A stretch of 64,000 nt of DNA from CAYXGZ01 sp964464755 (GTDB taxonomy: Bacteria; Planctomycetota; MHYJ01; JACPRB01). Below, piece by piece: positions 8,696 through 16,572 of the stretch. Location of the stretch: NCBI GenBank assembly GCA_964464755.1, contig CAYXGZ010000002.1, positions 1 through 64,000 on the forward strand. The letters run 5' to 3'. The notes beneath the pieces are model-generated. The model was not told where the DNA came from and searched no databases. It saw only the letters and a program-made list of their open reading frames with translations. Positions within the stretch are counted from its first letter, which is position 1. Each line of letters starts with the position of its first letter. The translations under genes and the position numbers were made by a program.

Positions 8696-9271
8696 ATGAC
8701 CACGGGTTCGACGCGCGGGGGGGCCTTCCACACGACCGGCCAGGTCGCCAAGCTCTGCCGCGTCACCAAGCGCACCGTCATCAAGTGGATCGAGTCCGGC
8801 CGCCTCCGCGGCTTCCGCCTCCCGGGCAGCACCCACCGCCGCGTCGCCGCCGCCGACCTCGCCGCCTTCCTCAAGGCCCACCGCATCCCGCTGCCCGCCG
8901 ACCCCTCCCTCCGCCGCCGCATCCTCGTCGTCGACGACGACCCCGACTTCGTCGAGCTCCTCGTCGACGCCCTCTCCGACCGCTACGACGTGCAGACGGC
9001 CCGCAACGCCCTCGAGGCCGCCTCCCGCCTGCCCGTCTTCGGCCCCGACCTCGTCCTCCTCGACGTCCGCCTCCCGGACGTCGGCGGCCTCGAGGTCTGC
9101 CGCCATTTCCAGCCCTGGAGGCGCTCGGCCGACGGGCGCATCGTCGTCATGTCCGCGTACGGCAACGAGCTCGACCCCGGCGAGATCCGGCGCAGCGGCG
9201 CCGACGGCTTCCTCGCCAAGCCGGTCCGGCTCGCCGACCTGAGGAAAAGGATCCAGACCCTGGTGGGGTGA
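8696..9271 (+). CDS. DNA-binding response regulator, N-terminal excisionase/MerR-type HTH and C-terminal REC
   Basis: A 191-residue protein. Residues 10-65 form an excisionase/BldC-like winged helix (TTGQVAKLCRVTKRTVIKW then GRLRGFRLPGS) that would bind DNA. Residues 74-190 are a receiver domain with acidic pair VVDDDPDF, phospho-acceptor Asp in LLDVRLPD near 122 and conserved Lys in FLAKPVRL near 180. Most response regulators carry the receiver first and the HTH last; here the order is reversed. It follows the large PAS kinase and has its own AT-rich promoter, so it may be the kinase's output and may autoregulate. The regulated genes are unknown. Confidence 0.88.
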   Translation: MTTGSTRGGAFHTTGQVAKLCRVTKRTVIKWIESGRLRGFRLPGSTHRRVAAADLAAFLKAHRIPLPADPSLRRRILVVDDDPDFVELLVDALSDRYDVQTARNALEAASRLPVFGPDLVLLDVRLPDVGGLEVCRHFQPWRRSADGRIVVMSAYGNELDPGEIRRSGADGFLAKPVRLADLRKRIQTLVG

Positions 9272-9300
9272 CCCGCCGCATTTTCGACCGGAGGAGTACC

Positions 9301-10029
9301 ATGTCCGAATTCGGCGACCTCGTGAAGCGGCTCCGCAAGCAGCGGGTCATGACCCTCGAGCAGGTGGCCCGGAAGATCGGCAGCCACAAGGGCTACGTCT
9401 CCGGCATCGAGAACGGCAAGGTCAACCCCCCGTCGGTGAAGTTCATCCGGAAGTTCGCCCGGATCTTCGCCCACGACGAGAAGGAGATGGTCCGCATCGC
9501 CTACCTCGACAAGGCCCCCAAGATCGTCAAGGACGAGATCCGCGCCGCCCTCTCCGGCTCCGCCCCCGCGGCCGCCGCCCCGGGCACCGCGTCCATCCCG
9601 CTCCTCAACACGGTGGCCACCGGCTACCCCCTCGAGGTGGACTCCGGCCGCGCCCCCCGGCCCCTCGTCGACGCGCGCCTCGTCCTCCCCGGCGCCCCCG
9701 CCGCCGGCCTCGTCGCCGCCACCGTCACCGACAACTCCATGGAGGCCCCCGAGGGCCCCTCGTTCGCCCGCGGCGACCTCGTCCTCCTCGCCCCCGAGCC
9801 CAAGGTCCGCAACGGGTCGATCGTCTTCGTGCTCTTCAACGCCCGCGACCGCAAGCTCGCCCTGCTCCGCCAGGTCATGCTCGAGCAGAACGAGCACGTC
9901 GTCCTCCAGCCGCTCAACAAGGACTACCCGCTGGAGTTCCTGACGCACGACGACATCGACGTGATGTACCGCGTCGTCGGCCACCTGCAGGTCTTCGAGC
10001 CCTCGGTGCTCGAGCCCCGCAAGGCCTGA
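9301..10029 (+). CDS. XRE-family HTH regulator with S24/LexA-like C-terminal domain
   Basis: A 242-residue protein with an N-terminal XRE helix-turn-helix (LEQVARKIGSHKGYVSGIENG, about 15-35) and a C-terminal S24 peptidase/LexA-like fold. The Ser of DNSMEAPEG (near 146) is at the nucleophile position and RKLALLRQ (about 181-188) is at the general-base Lys position. Such proteins are typically repressors that may cleave themselves in response to RecA filaments or another signal. No canonical Ala-Gly cleavage site is obvious, so self-cleavage is uncertain. A strong GGAGGAG ribosome-binding site precedes the ATG. No phage genes are adjacent, so it is probably a chromosomal stress regulator. Confidence 0.85.
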   Translation: MSEFGDLVKRLRKQRVMTLEQVARKIGSHKGYVSGIENGKVNPPSVKFIRKFARIFAHDEKEMVRIAYLDKAPKIVKDEIRAALSGSAPAAAAPGTASIPLLNTVATGYPLEVDSGRAPRPLVDARLVLPGAPAAGLVAATVTDNSMEAPEGPSFARGDLVLLAPEPKVRNGSIVFVLFNARDRKLALLRQVMLEQNEHVVLQPLNKDYPLEFLTHDDIDVMYRVVGHLQVFEPSVLEPRKA

Positions 10030-10061
10030 CGCCCGCGGGCGAGGTCGGGTAGACTCCGGGG

Positions 10062-10559
10062 ATGCCCGTCCTCCTCCACCTCGCCCCGGCGACCGCCGTC
10101 CCGCGGATCCTCCGCCACGGGATCCGCCGCTCGCCCGCCGGGCGCGACCCGGCCCGGGGCGTCTTCTGCATGGCCTCCCTCCCCGAGCGCGCCCACTCCC
10201 TCCAGTGGCTCCGGGAGCTCAGGCGCCGCGGCGCGCGCGAGCTCGTCGCCGTCGAGTTCCGCCTCCCCTCCGGCGAGCCCGCCTGGGTCGGCCACTACGG
10301 ACGCCCCCGCGTCCTCCTCCCCCTCGGCCGCGCCGTCGGCCTCCTCCGCCGCCTCCCCGACCCCCGCGGCTACGAGATCGTCATCCCCCGCCGCATCGAG
10401 GCCCGCGAGATCCTCCGCGCCCGGAGGGTCCCCCAGGTCTCGGGCTGGAGGTACGAACCCGACGCCCACGGGAAGCGGCCCTGCCCCTGCCCGGTCTGTC
10501 TCCCGAGGGGCTCGGTGAAGTCCGCCCGGCTCCGGGAACGGCTGGAGCGCGGGGGCTAG
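10062..10559 (+). CDS. Conserved-looking 165-residue protein of unknown function
   Basis: I do not recognise a named family with certainty. The protein starts LLHLAPATAVPRILRHGI, has RGVFCM near 35, VEFRLPSG and WVGHYGR in the middle, and ends GYEIVIPRRIE then PQVSGWRYEPDAHGK with a Cys cluster CPCPVC near 148. The LHLAPATA...HGI opening resembles enzymes with an ADP-ribosyltransferase-like fold; that is only an impression. There is no signal peptide. A TAGACT hexamer (10050-10055) lies six bases before the ATG. The gene ends in a CTAG palindrome shared with the stop of the opposing TPR gene. Confidence 0.7.
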   Translation: MPVLLHLAPATAVPRILRHGIRRSPAGRDPARGVFCMASLPERAHSLQWLRELRRRGARELVAVEFRLPSGEPAWVGHYGRPRVLLPLGRAVGLLRRLPDPRGYEIVIPRRIEAREILRARRVPQVSGWRYEPDAHGKRPCPCPVCLPRGSVKSARLRERLERGG

Positions 10560-11479
10560 CGGAGGTCGCGGAGCTCGCGCGAGGCGCGGCGCCGCGCGGA
10601 CACGTAGCGGTGAAGGTAGTAGGTGCCGACGATCGCGGCGATGAGGCCCAGGCCCACCAGCGAGTCGAGGACCGTGCCGCCGGTCCAGATCCCCCAGGCC
10701 AGGCGCGCGGCGAAGAGCAGCGAGCCGCCCGCCACGAGCGCCGGGACCAGCGCGTTGCCCGGGCCCTCCGTCCGGCCCGCGTCCTCCCGCACCATCTGGA
10801 AGTAGCGGGTCCGCACGAGCAGCTGCCGCGGCGCGTCCAGGTTCGGCTCCAGCTTCAGCGCCCGCCGGAAGCTCTCCGCCGCCTCCTCGAAGCGCTCCGC
10901 CTCGAGGTCCAGCATGCCCAGGAGCACGTGGCCCTCGGCGTCGTCCGGCTCCAGCGCCACCGCGCTCGCCAGGCAGCGCCGCGCCTCCTCGGGCCGGCCC
11001 GACGCCCGGTGCGCCAGGCCCGAGAGCGTCCAGAGCCCCGGGTTCCGCGGGTTCATCTCCATCGCCCGGCCGCAGATCTCGAGGGCCTCGCCCCAGGCGC
11101 CCCGGTCCGCGTGCGTCTGCGCCAGCAGCCGCATCGCCTCGTCGTCGCGCGGGGCCGACTCCAGCGCCGTCAGCAGGAAGGCCTCCGCGTCGGCGGGCTT
11201 CCCGTCCTCGAGGCGGATCTTGCCCGCCACGGCGTTCACGAGCGGGTTGCGGGGGCCGCGGGCCAGCGCGGAATCCAGGAAGCGCTCCCCGTCCCCGCGG
11301 CGGCCGATCCGCCGCAGGCAGAGCGCCAGGACGACGCGCGCCTCGGGGTCGGAGGGGTCGCGCTCGATCGCCTCGCGCAGGCCCCGGATGGCCTCGTCGA
11401 TGCGCCCGGCCACGAAGGCCCGCCGGGCCGCGTCGAGCGGTTCGCCGGGGTCCCCGTCGCCGGGCTCCTCGTCGATCAC
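10556..11479 (-). CDS. TPR-repeat protein with C-terminal membrane segment
   Basis: A 307-residue protein. About six tetratricopeptide repeats (residues 10-225; for example DPEARVVLALCLRRIGR and DAEGHVLLGMLDLEAERFEE) are followed by two hydrophobic segments near 243-290 and a basic tail, so it is probably anchored in the inner membrane by its C-terminus. TPR arrays serve as protein-interaction scaffolds. The GTG start (11479) overlaps the stop of the active S1C protease, placing it last in a four-gene operon with the protease and its two degenerate homologues. A scaffold role for that group is inferred from position. Its end overlaps the opposing gene by four bases. Confidence 0.83.
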   Translation of the reverse strand: MIDEEPGDGDPGEPLDAARRAFVAGRIDEAIRGLREAIERDPSDPEARVVLALCLRRIGRRGDGERFLDSALARGPRNPLVNAVAGKIRLEDGKPADAEAFLLTALESAPRDDEAMRLLAQTHADRGAWGEALEICGRAMEMNPRNPGLWTLSGLAHRASGRPEEARRCLASAVALEPDDAEGHVLLGMLDLEAERFEEAAESFRRALKLEPNLDAPRQLLVRTRYFQMVREDAGRTEGPGNALVPALVAGGSLLFAARLAWGIWTGGTVLDSLVGLGLIAAIVGTYYLHRYVSARRRASRELRDLR

Positions 11480-12768
11480 GGCTTCCTCGCCGCCAGGACC
11501 GCCGGGACCTCGAGGACCTCGTCGCCGCGGCGCACCTTCAGGACGACCTTCTCGCCGGGCTTCTTCGCGTAGATGCGGTCGAGCACCGACTCGTGGGTCA
11601 CGACCCTGGCGCCGTCCACCTCGAGGATCACGTCCCGGGCCAGCAGGCCCGCCTCGTCGGCGGGGGACTCCTCGCGGACGAAGTCGATCACGACCTCGCC
11701 GTTCTTCTCCGTGTTGACCGTGATGCCGAGGTAGCCGGCGCCCGCGGGCCGCGCGTCCTCGCGCTTGCCCATGATGTCCACGCCCTCGTAGCGGTTGAGC
11801 ACGGCCTTGACCTCGACGGACTCGGTGCCGCGGCGGACCTGGAACTTGACCTCGGTCTCGTGCGGCCAGGCCCCGATCAGGCTCAGGCACTTCCAGGGGC
11901 TGGTGACCTTCGAGCCGTTGACGGCCAGGATGACGTCCCCGGTCTTGAAGCCCCAGCGCGAGGCGGGGCTGAAGTCGTCCACGCGCTCCACGACGGCCCC
12001 GTCGCCGGCCGTCGGCCGCCCCGCGAGCCGGAGCCCGTTCACCTGGCCGTGGTGGATCTTGCGCTGGATGCCGCCCGCCTTCATCGCGGGCAGGAAGTTG
12101 CGGATCTGGTTCGAGGGGATCGCCCAGCCCACCCCGCTGTTCACGCGGTTCGCGTGGCGGGTCGCGATGCGGCCGTTGATGCCGACGAGGCGCCCCTCGA
12201 GGTCCACGAGCGGCCCGCCCGAGTTGCCGGGGTTCACGGCCGCGTCCGTCTGGATGCAGTTCGTGTACTGCTCCTGGTAGCGGCCCGTGCAGCTGACGAT
12301 GCCGGCCGACACCGAGGGGTAGTAGCGCTGGTCGGCCGCGGGCACGTTGGCCATGCCCAGCGGGTTGCCCACCGCGACGACGATCTGCCCGGGCTGGACC
12401 TGGTCGGAGTCCGCGAACTCCACCGCGGGGAAGGGCTTGTCGGAGTCGATCTTCACGAGGGTGATGTCGCCCACGGGGTCGGAGCACACGATCCGGGCCT
12501 TGAACTGCCGGGCGTCGGCGAGCCACACGTTCGTGAACTGCGGCAGCGGCGCCTCCGCGTTGCCCGCGGCGATCACGTGGTGGTTCGTCAGGGCCCAGCC
12601 GTCGGCGCTGATGAAGACGCCCGAGCCGCCCTGGAAGAACACGAACGCGTCGGAGGTCTTCTTCGCGGCCGCTTGGATCCGCGCGTCGAGCTGCGCGGCC
12701 GGGTCCTGGGCCGACGCGACGCCGGCCGCCAGGACGAGGAGGAGGACGGGGGTCAGGATGCGCTTCAT
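11476..12768 (-). CDS. Secreted S1C (DegP/HtrA-like) serine protease with PDZ domains
   Basis: A 430-residue exported protein (signal peptide MKRILTPVLLLVLAAGVASAQ). The trypsin-like domain keeps the full triad: His64 in TNHHVIAAG, Asp101 in DPVGDITLVKID and Ser183 in NPGNSGGPL. Two PDZ-like regions follow (about residues 235-320 and 335-425), as in DegP/DegQ. Such enzymes degrade or refold damaged envelope proteins in the periplasm. It is the only member of its operon with an intact triad; the two genes upstream encode related but catalytically degenerate proteins, which suggests a shared or regulatory assembly. Confidence 0.92.
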   Translation of the reverse strand: MKRILTPVLLLVLAAGVASAQDPAAQLDARIQAAAKKTSDAFVFFQGGSGVFISADGWALTNHHVIAAGNAEAPLPQFTNVWLADARQFKARIVCSDPVGDITLVKIDSDKPFPAVEFADSDQVQPGQIVVAVGNPLGMANVPAADQRYYPSVSAGIVSCTGRYQEQYTNCIQTDAAVNPGNSGGPLVDLEGRLVGINGRIATRHANRVNSGVGWAIPSNQIRNFLPAMKAGGIQRKIHHGQVNGLRLAGRPTAGDGAVVERVDDFSPASRWGFKTGDVILAVNGSKVTSPWKCLSLIGAWPHETEVKFQVRRGTESVEVKAVLNRYEGVDIMGKREDARPAGAGYLGITVNTEKNGEVVIDFVREESPADEAGLLARDVILEVDGARVVTHESVLDRIYAKKPGEKVVLKVRRGDEVLEVPAVLAARKP

Positions 12769-12769
12769 G

Positions 12770-13804
12770 CTAGTCTCCGGGGCGCTCGCCGAGGATCACG
12801 GTCACCTGCTCCTCCTTGCCGTCGCGGAGGAACTTCACGTCGCACTTGTCGCCGATCCCCTTCTTGAGGATCACGGCCCGCAGCTCGTTGAAGGTCGGCG
12901 TCTTCACGCCGTCGAACTCGAGGATGATGTCCCCGCGCTTGATGCCGGCCAGCTCGGCCGCCGAGGCGACCTCGACGTTGTCGAGCGGGACGCCGGGGCA
13001 GTCGGCGGGCGGCTCCATCACGGGGCGGATCCCGAGGAAGGGCCGGCCCGTGCCCGAGGCCTTCTTCAGGCCCTTCTTCAGCTCGGGGAGCAGCTCGTCC
13101 AGCTTGTCGACCTGGATCGCGAAGCTGACGCCGGAGTTCTGGCCGAAGCTCGGCGCCGTCCGCGTGTCGACCTTGCAGGCGATGCCCAGCAGCCGGCCCT
13201 CGAGGTCGATCACCGCGCCGCCCGCGTTGCCGTAGTTCAGCTTGCTGTCGATCTGCACGGCCCGGTTGTCGAGGCGGCCGGGGGCGCTCAGGATGCCGGG
13301 GTTCACCGTCAGGCCCTTGCCGTCGGGGCCGCGCCCCAGGGCCAGGACCGGCATGCCGGTCTTCACCTGCGTGAGGTCGGTGGGCTTCAGCACGGGCAGG
13401 CCCTTGGCCTCGATCTTGAGGACCGCGACGTCGGCCGCGGCGTGGTAGCCGACGACGACCGCCTTGTGGGTCGCCCCGCCGGGCAGCGTCACCGTCACGT
13501 CGCCGATGTCGCCCTTGACGTTGAAGTAGGACGTCACGACGTAGCCGTCCTCGGAGATGATCACGCCGCTGACCGGCGTGTCGATCGGCCGGTTCGCGAA
13601 GGGGCCGCCGGTCTGGGCGGGCGGGCCCGTCGGCGCCTTGGGCTCCTTGGCCGGGTCGCGGTCCACGAGGATGGCCACGACGGAGGCCTGGGCCTTCTCG
13701 GACGCCGCCTGGATGCGCTTCTCGAGCGCGCCGAGGACGGGGTCCTGCGCCCGGGCCGCCGGGGCGGCCAGGAGCAGCAGGGGGAGGATCGCGAGTCGTC
13801 GCAT
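12770..13804 (-). CDS. Degenerate S1C-family protein with PDZ domain (probable pseudoprotease)
   Basis: This 344-residue secreted protein (signal peptide MRRLAILPLLLLAAPAARAQ) aligns along its length with trypsin-like S1C proteases and ends in a PDZ domain (about 255-340). Two catalytic residues are gone. The His motif reads VVTSYFNVKG (about 89-98) with no His, and the nucleophile motif is YGNAGGAV with Ala194 in place of Ser. Asp125 (AAADVAVLKIE) remains. It should not cleave peptides; a binding or regulatory role is inferred. It lies one base upstream of the active protease gene and is preceded by an AGGAG ribosome site. Confidence 0.87.
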   Translation of the reverse strand: MRRLAILPLLLLAAPAARAQDPVLGALEKRIQAASEKAQASVVAILVDRDPAKEPKAPTGPPAQTGGPFANRPIDTPVSGVIISEDGYVVTSYFNVKGDIGDVTVTLPGGATHKAVVVGYHAAADVAVLKIEAKGLPVLKPTDLTQVKTGMPVLALGRGPDGKGLTVNPGILSAPGRLDNRAVQIDSKLNYGNAGGAVIDLEGRLLGIACKVDTRTAPSFGQNSGVSFAIQVDKLDELLPELKKGLKKASGTGRPFLGIRPVMEPPADCPGVPLDNVEVASAAELAGIKRGDIILEFDGVKTPTFNELRAVILKKGIGDKCDVKFLRDGKEEQVTVILGERPGD

Positions 13805-13812
13805 CGTCGCTC

Positions 13813-14829
13813 CTAGTACACCGGCCGCTTGGCCAGGGTCAGCTTGAAGTCCTGCTTCTTCCCGTCGCGTTCGACCTTCAGGGTCAGCGCCTCGCCGGGG
13901 CCGAAGCGTCCGATCTGTTCGGCGAACTTGCGCAGCGTGGCGACCTTCTGGCCCTCGACCTGGACGACCAGGTCGCCGGCCTTCAGGCCCGCCTTCTCGG
14001 CCGGGCCGCCCGCGATGACCCGCGTCACCTGCAGGGCCGAGGACTCCTCCGAGGGCTGCAGCTCCAGCCCGGCCCAGCCGCCCTTCGAGGGCGGGGGCTC
14101 CGGCTTCGGCGGGGCCGGCGCGGGCGGCGCGTCGGGCCGCACGATCCCCGCGCGGAAGTCCTTCACGATCCGTTCGATCTCGGGCTTCAGGAGATGGGCC
14201 GGGACCGCCAGGCCCGCGAACTTCGTCCGGTCGAAGCCGAGGATCGTCATCCCCAGCAGCCGGCCCGAGGAGTCCACGAGGGCCCCGCCGTCCTGGTTCG
14301 GGTTGATCGCGGCGCTCGTCTCGAGCACCGGCCCGTGGTAGGTCGATCCGGAGCCCGGCGTCGCCGCGGGCAGCTCGTAGATCCCGCTGATCACGCCGAG
14401 CGACATCGAGACCTGGTCGTCCCGCAGGATGCTGTGGAAGGAGTCGCCGAAGGTGTAGCAGACCTGGCCGGGCTTGGCGGCCTTCGAGTCGGCGAACTCG
14501 AGGTAGGGAAGGTCCTTCTCCTCGATCTTGAGGACGGCCAGCTCGAGGGCGGGGACGCGGGCGATGACCTTCGCCTCGCGCTCCCGGTGGCCGGGCAGCA
14601 GCACGCGCTGGCCCGAGGGGGCCGCGCCGACGGCCGTGCTCGCGGTCAGGATGAGGCCGTCCGCGCTGAGGATGACGCCGCTGCCCTCGTGGCCGCGGTC
14701 GCCGACGTAGACGATGCTCGGGGCGACCTTCCGGTGCATGCGCACGTGGACCAGGGCGGGGTCGTCCTGGGCCGCGAGGGGGGTGCAGATCAGCAGGGCC
14801 GCGAGGCCCGGGAGAGCGAGGAGACGCAT
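13813..14829 (-). CDS. Highly degenerate S1C-family protein with PDZ domain
   Basis: A 338-residue exported homologue (signal peptide ending CTPLAAQ). All three catalytic positions are changed: LILTASTAVG has Thr65 for His, PALELAVLKIE has Glu96 for Asp, and NPNQDGGAL has Asp180 for Ser. The fold is still recognisable from the flanking VILSADG and GRLLGM segments. A Pro-rich linker (about 228-245) leads to a C-terminal PDZ domain (250-335). It is the first gene of the four-gene operon, eight bases ahead of the next. The ordered loss of catalytic residues along the operon suggests a retained non-enzymatic job such as substrate capture. Confidence 0.85.
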   Translation of the reverse strand: MRLLALPGLAALLICTPLAAQDDPALVHVRMHRKVAPSIVYVGDRGHEGSGVILSADGLILTASTAVGAAPSGQRVLLPGHREREAKVIARVPALELAVLKIEEKDLPYLEFADSKAAKPGQVCYTFGDSFHSILRDDQVSMSLGVISGIYELPAATPGSGSTYHGPVLETSAAINPNQDGGALVDSSGRLLGMTILGFDRTKFAGLAVPAHLLKPEIERIVKDFRAGIVRPDAPPAPAPPKPEPPPSKGGWAGLELQPSEESSALQVTRVIAGGPAEKAGLKAGDLVVQVEGQKVATLRKFAEQIGRFGPGEALTLKVERDGKKQDFKLTLAKRPVY

Positions 14830-14901
14830 GTGTCCGATTCCCTCAGGTGTCCGCCGGTCCGTCCCCTCTCCCCGTTGATACGGACCGGATTCCCTCCCCG
14901 T

Positions 14902-14929
14902 TTGCAGGGGGAAGTCCGATCAATATAAC
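14902..14929 (+). promoter_or_regulatory. Predicted sigma70-type promoter for the tolC-like gene
   Basis: In the 163-base divergent gap, TTGCAG (14902-14907) and TATAAC (14924-14929) are separated by 16 bases, an acceptable housekeeping promoter reading toward the outer-membrane efflux gene. A second -10-like TACAAT (14963-14968) and the GGAGG ribosome site (14983-14987) follow before the ATG at 14993. The promoter of the leftward S1C operon must lie in the same gap but shows no clear consensus. Confidence 0.55.
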
Positions 14930-14992
14930 CCCCTCCGGACGGGGCCCGCATCCCAATTTCGCTACAATGCCGCGGCATCCCCGGAGGCTTCC

Positions 14993-16528
14993 ATGCGCGT
15001 CCCGATCGCCCTCTCGCTCGTCCTCTCCGCGGCCCTTCTCGCCGCCGCGGGCCCCGACCCGGCCCCCCGCTCGCCGCGGACCGTCCGCCTCTCCCTGCGC
15101 GAGGCCGTGCGGCTCGCCCTCGAGAACAACCTGGACGTCGAGATCTCCCGCTACCAGCCCTGGATCGAGGACCGGAACATCCACTCGGCGATGGGGGCCT
15201 TCGACCACGTCTTCTACGCGGAGGGGACCCAGTCCCGGAACCGCTCGGAGACCACGTCGCTGCTGTCGGGCGCCTCGACGCTGGACGCCGAGGACCGCCT
15301 GCTCCGGACGGGAATCCGGCGCGTCCTGCCCTCCGGCGCCAGCCTCGACCTCAACTTCGTCAGCGACCGGCAGGAGACGAACTCCTCGTTCTCCACCCTG
15401 AACCCGACCTGGCAGAAGACCCTCGGTCTCTCCGTGACCGTGCCCCTCATGAAGGGCGCGGGCGAGGCCTCCACGCTCGCCCCGCTGCTGCTGGCCCGGA
15501 ACTCCCGCCGCATCGCCGTCGTGCAGTTCGAGAAGTCCCTCGCCGACGTCGTCTACGGCGTGACCGAGGCGTACTGGGGCCTCGTCGCCGCCTCCGAGGT
15601 GAAGCGCTTCCGCGAGCAGGCCCTCGAGACGGCGAACCGGCTCCTCGAGGACAACCGCAAGCGCTTCGAGCGCGGCGTGCTGGCCAAGGTGGACGTGACG
15701 CAGGCCGAGGCCGGCGTCGCCTCCCAGGTCGAGGGCATCCTCGTCGCCGAGCAGGCCCGGCAGGACGCGATGGACCGCCTGAAGCGCCTGGTGGACCCCG
15801 CGCTGCTGCGCGAGGACACGGTCCTGCTGCCGACCGACGCGCCGGCGGCCGCCGGGTCCCCGCTCGACGAGTCCCGCGCGGTGGAGGAGGGCGTCCGCGA
15901 GGCCTTCGCCCGCCGGCCCGACCTCCGCCAGCTCCAGGTCCAGCTCGACAGCCAGCGCATCGCGATCGAGAAGGCGGACCGGGACGCCCGGCCCCGACTC
16001 GACGCGGTCGCCACCGGGCGGGTGAACGGCATCGACGACGCGTTCTCCGGCGCCTTCTCCGACCTCGGCGAGGCGGGCTCGTACGGCTGGACGCTCGGCC
16101 TCCAGCTGGAGATCCCGCTCGAGCGGCGGTCGGCCGAGGGCGCGGCCCAGCGGGCCGAGCTCGAGCGCCGGCGCCTGGTCCTGCAGGGCCGGCACCTCGA
16201 GGACCAGGTCCTCGTCGAGGTCCGCGCGGCGGCCCGCGAGATCAAGACGGTCGAGCAGCGCATCGAGGCGACCCGCACGGCTCGGGTGCTGGCCCAGGAG
16301 CAGTTCGAGGGCGAGATGAACCGCCGCGACCAGGGCCTGCGGACGACCTTCCACGTGCTCGACGCGCAGGCCCGCCTCTCCGAGGCCCGGACCAACGAGG
16401 TCCGGGCGGCGACGGACCTGGCCCTGTCGACGGCGCGCTACCAGCGGGCCACCGGGACCCTCCTCGTCCGCAACGAGATCCTCGTCGACCCGAACCTGGC
16501 GCCGCGCCAGCCGGTCCCGGCGAGGTGA
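14993..16528 (+). CDS. TolC-family outer-membrane efflux protein
   Basis: A 511-residue protein with an N-terminal signal peptide (MRVPIALSLVLSAALLAAAG). It shows the duplicated TolC/OEP organisation of long helices ending in basic beta segments: LREAVRLALENNLDVEISRY near 39-58 opens the first repeat, and LARAVR/RRPDLRQLQVQL-type signatures (FARRPDLRQLQVQL near 303) open the second. TolC-like trimers form the exit duct of tripartite efflux pumps. The gene converges on a MacA/MacB-type exporter a few kilobases downstream on the opposite strand, a plausible partner by proximity. A GGAGG ribosome site precedes the ATG. Confidence 0.9.
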   Translation: MRVPIALSLVLSAALLAAAGPDPAPRSPRTVRLSLREAVRLALENNLDVEISRYQPWIEDRNIHSAMGAFDHVFYAEGTQSRNRSETTSLLSGASTLDAEDRLLRTGIRRVLPSGASLDLNFVSDRQETNSSFSTLNPTWQKTLGLSVTVPLMKGAGEASTLAPLLLARNSRRIAVVQFEKSLADVVYGVTEAYWGLVAASEVKRFREQALETANRLLEDNRKRFERGVLAKVDVTQAEAGVASQVEGILVAEQARQDAMDRLKRLVDPALLREDTVLLPTDAPAAAGSPLDESRAVEEGVREAFARRPDLRQLQVQLDSQRIAIEKADRDARPRLDAVATGRVNGIDDAFSGAFSDLGEAGSYGWTLGLQLEIPLERRSAEGAAQRAELERRRLVLQGRHLEDQVLVEVRAAAREIKTVEQRIEATRTARVLAQEQFEGEMNRRDQGLRTTFHVLDAQARLSEARTNEVRAATDLALSTARYQRATGTLLVRNEILVDPNLAPRQPVPAR

Positions 16529-16572
16529 TCGCCTTGCGTCCTCCGACCCGGCTCGATTAGGATGTCCGCCGC

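Noticed and set aside
9301..10029. Prophage repressor marking a prophage
   Set aside because: No integrase, structural or replication genes flank it; the neighbours are chromosomal signalling genes.
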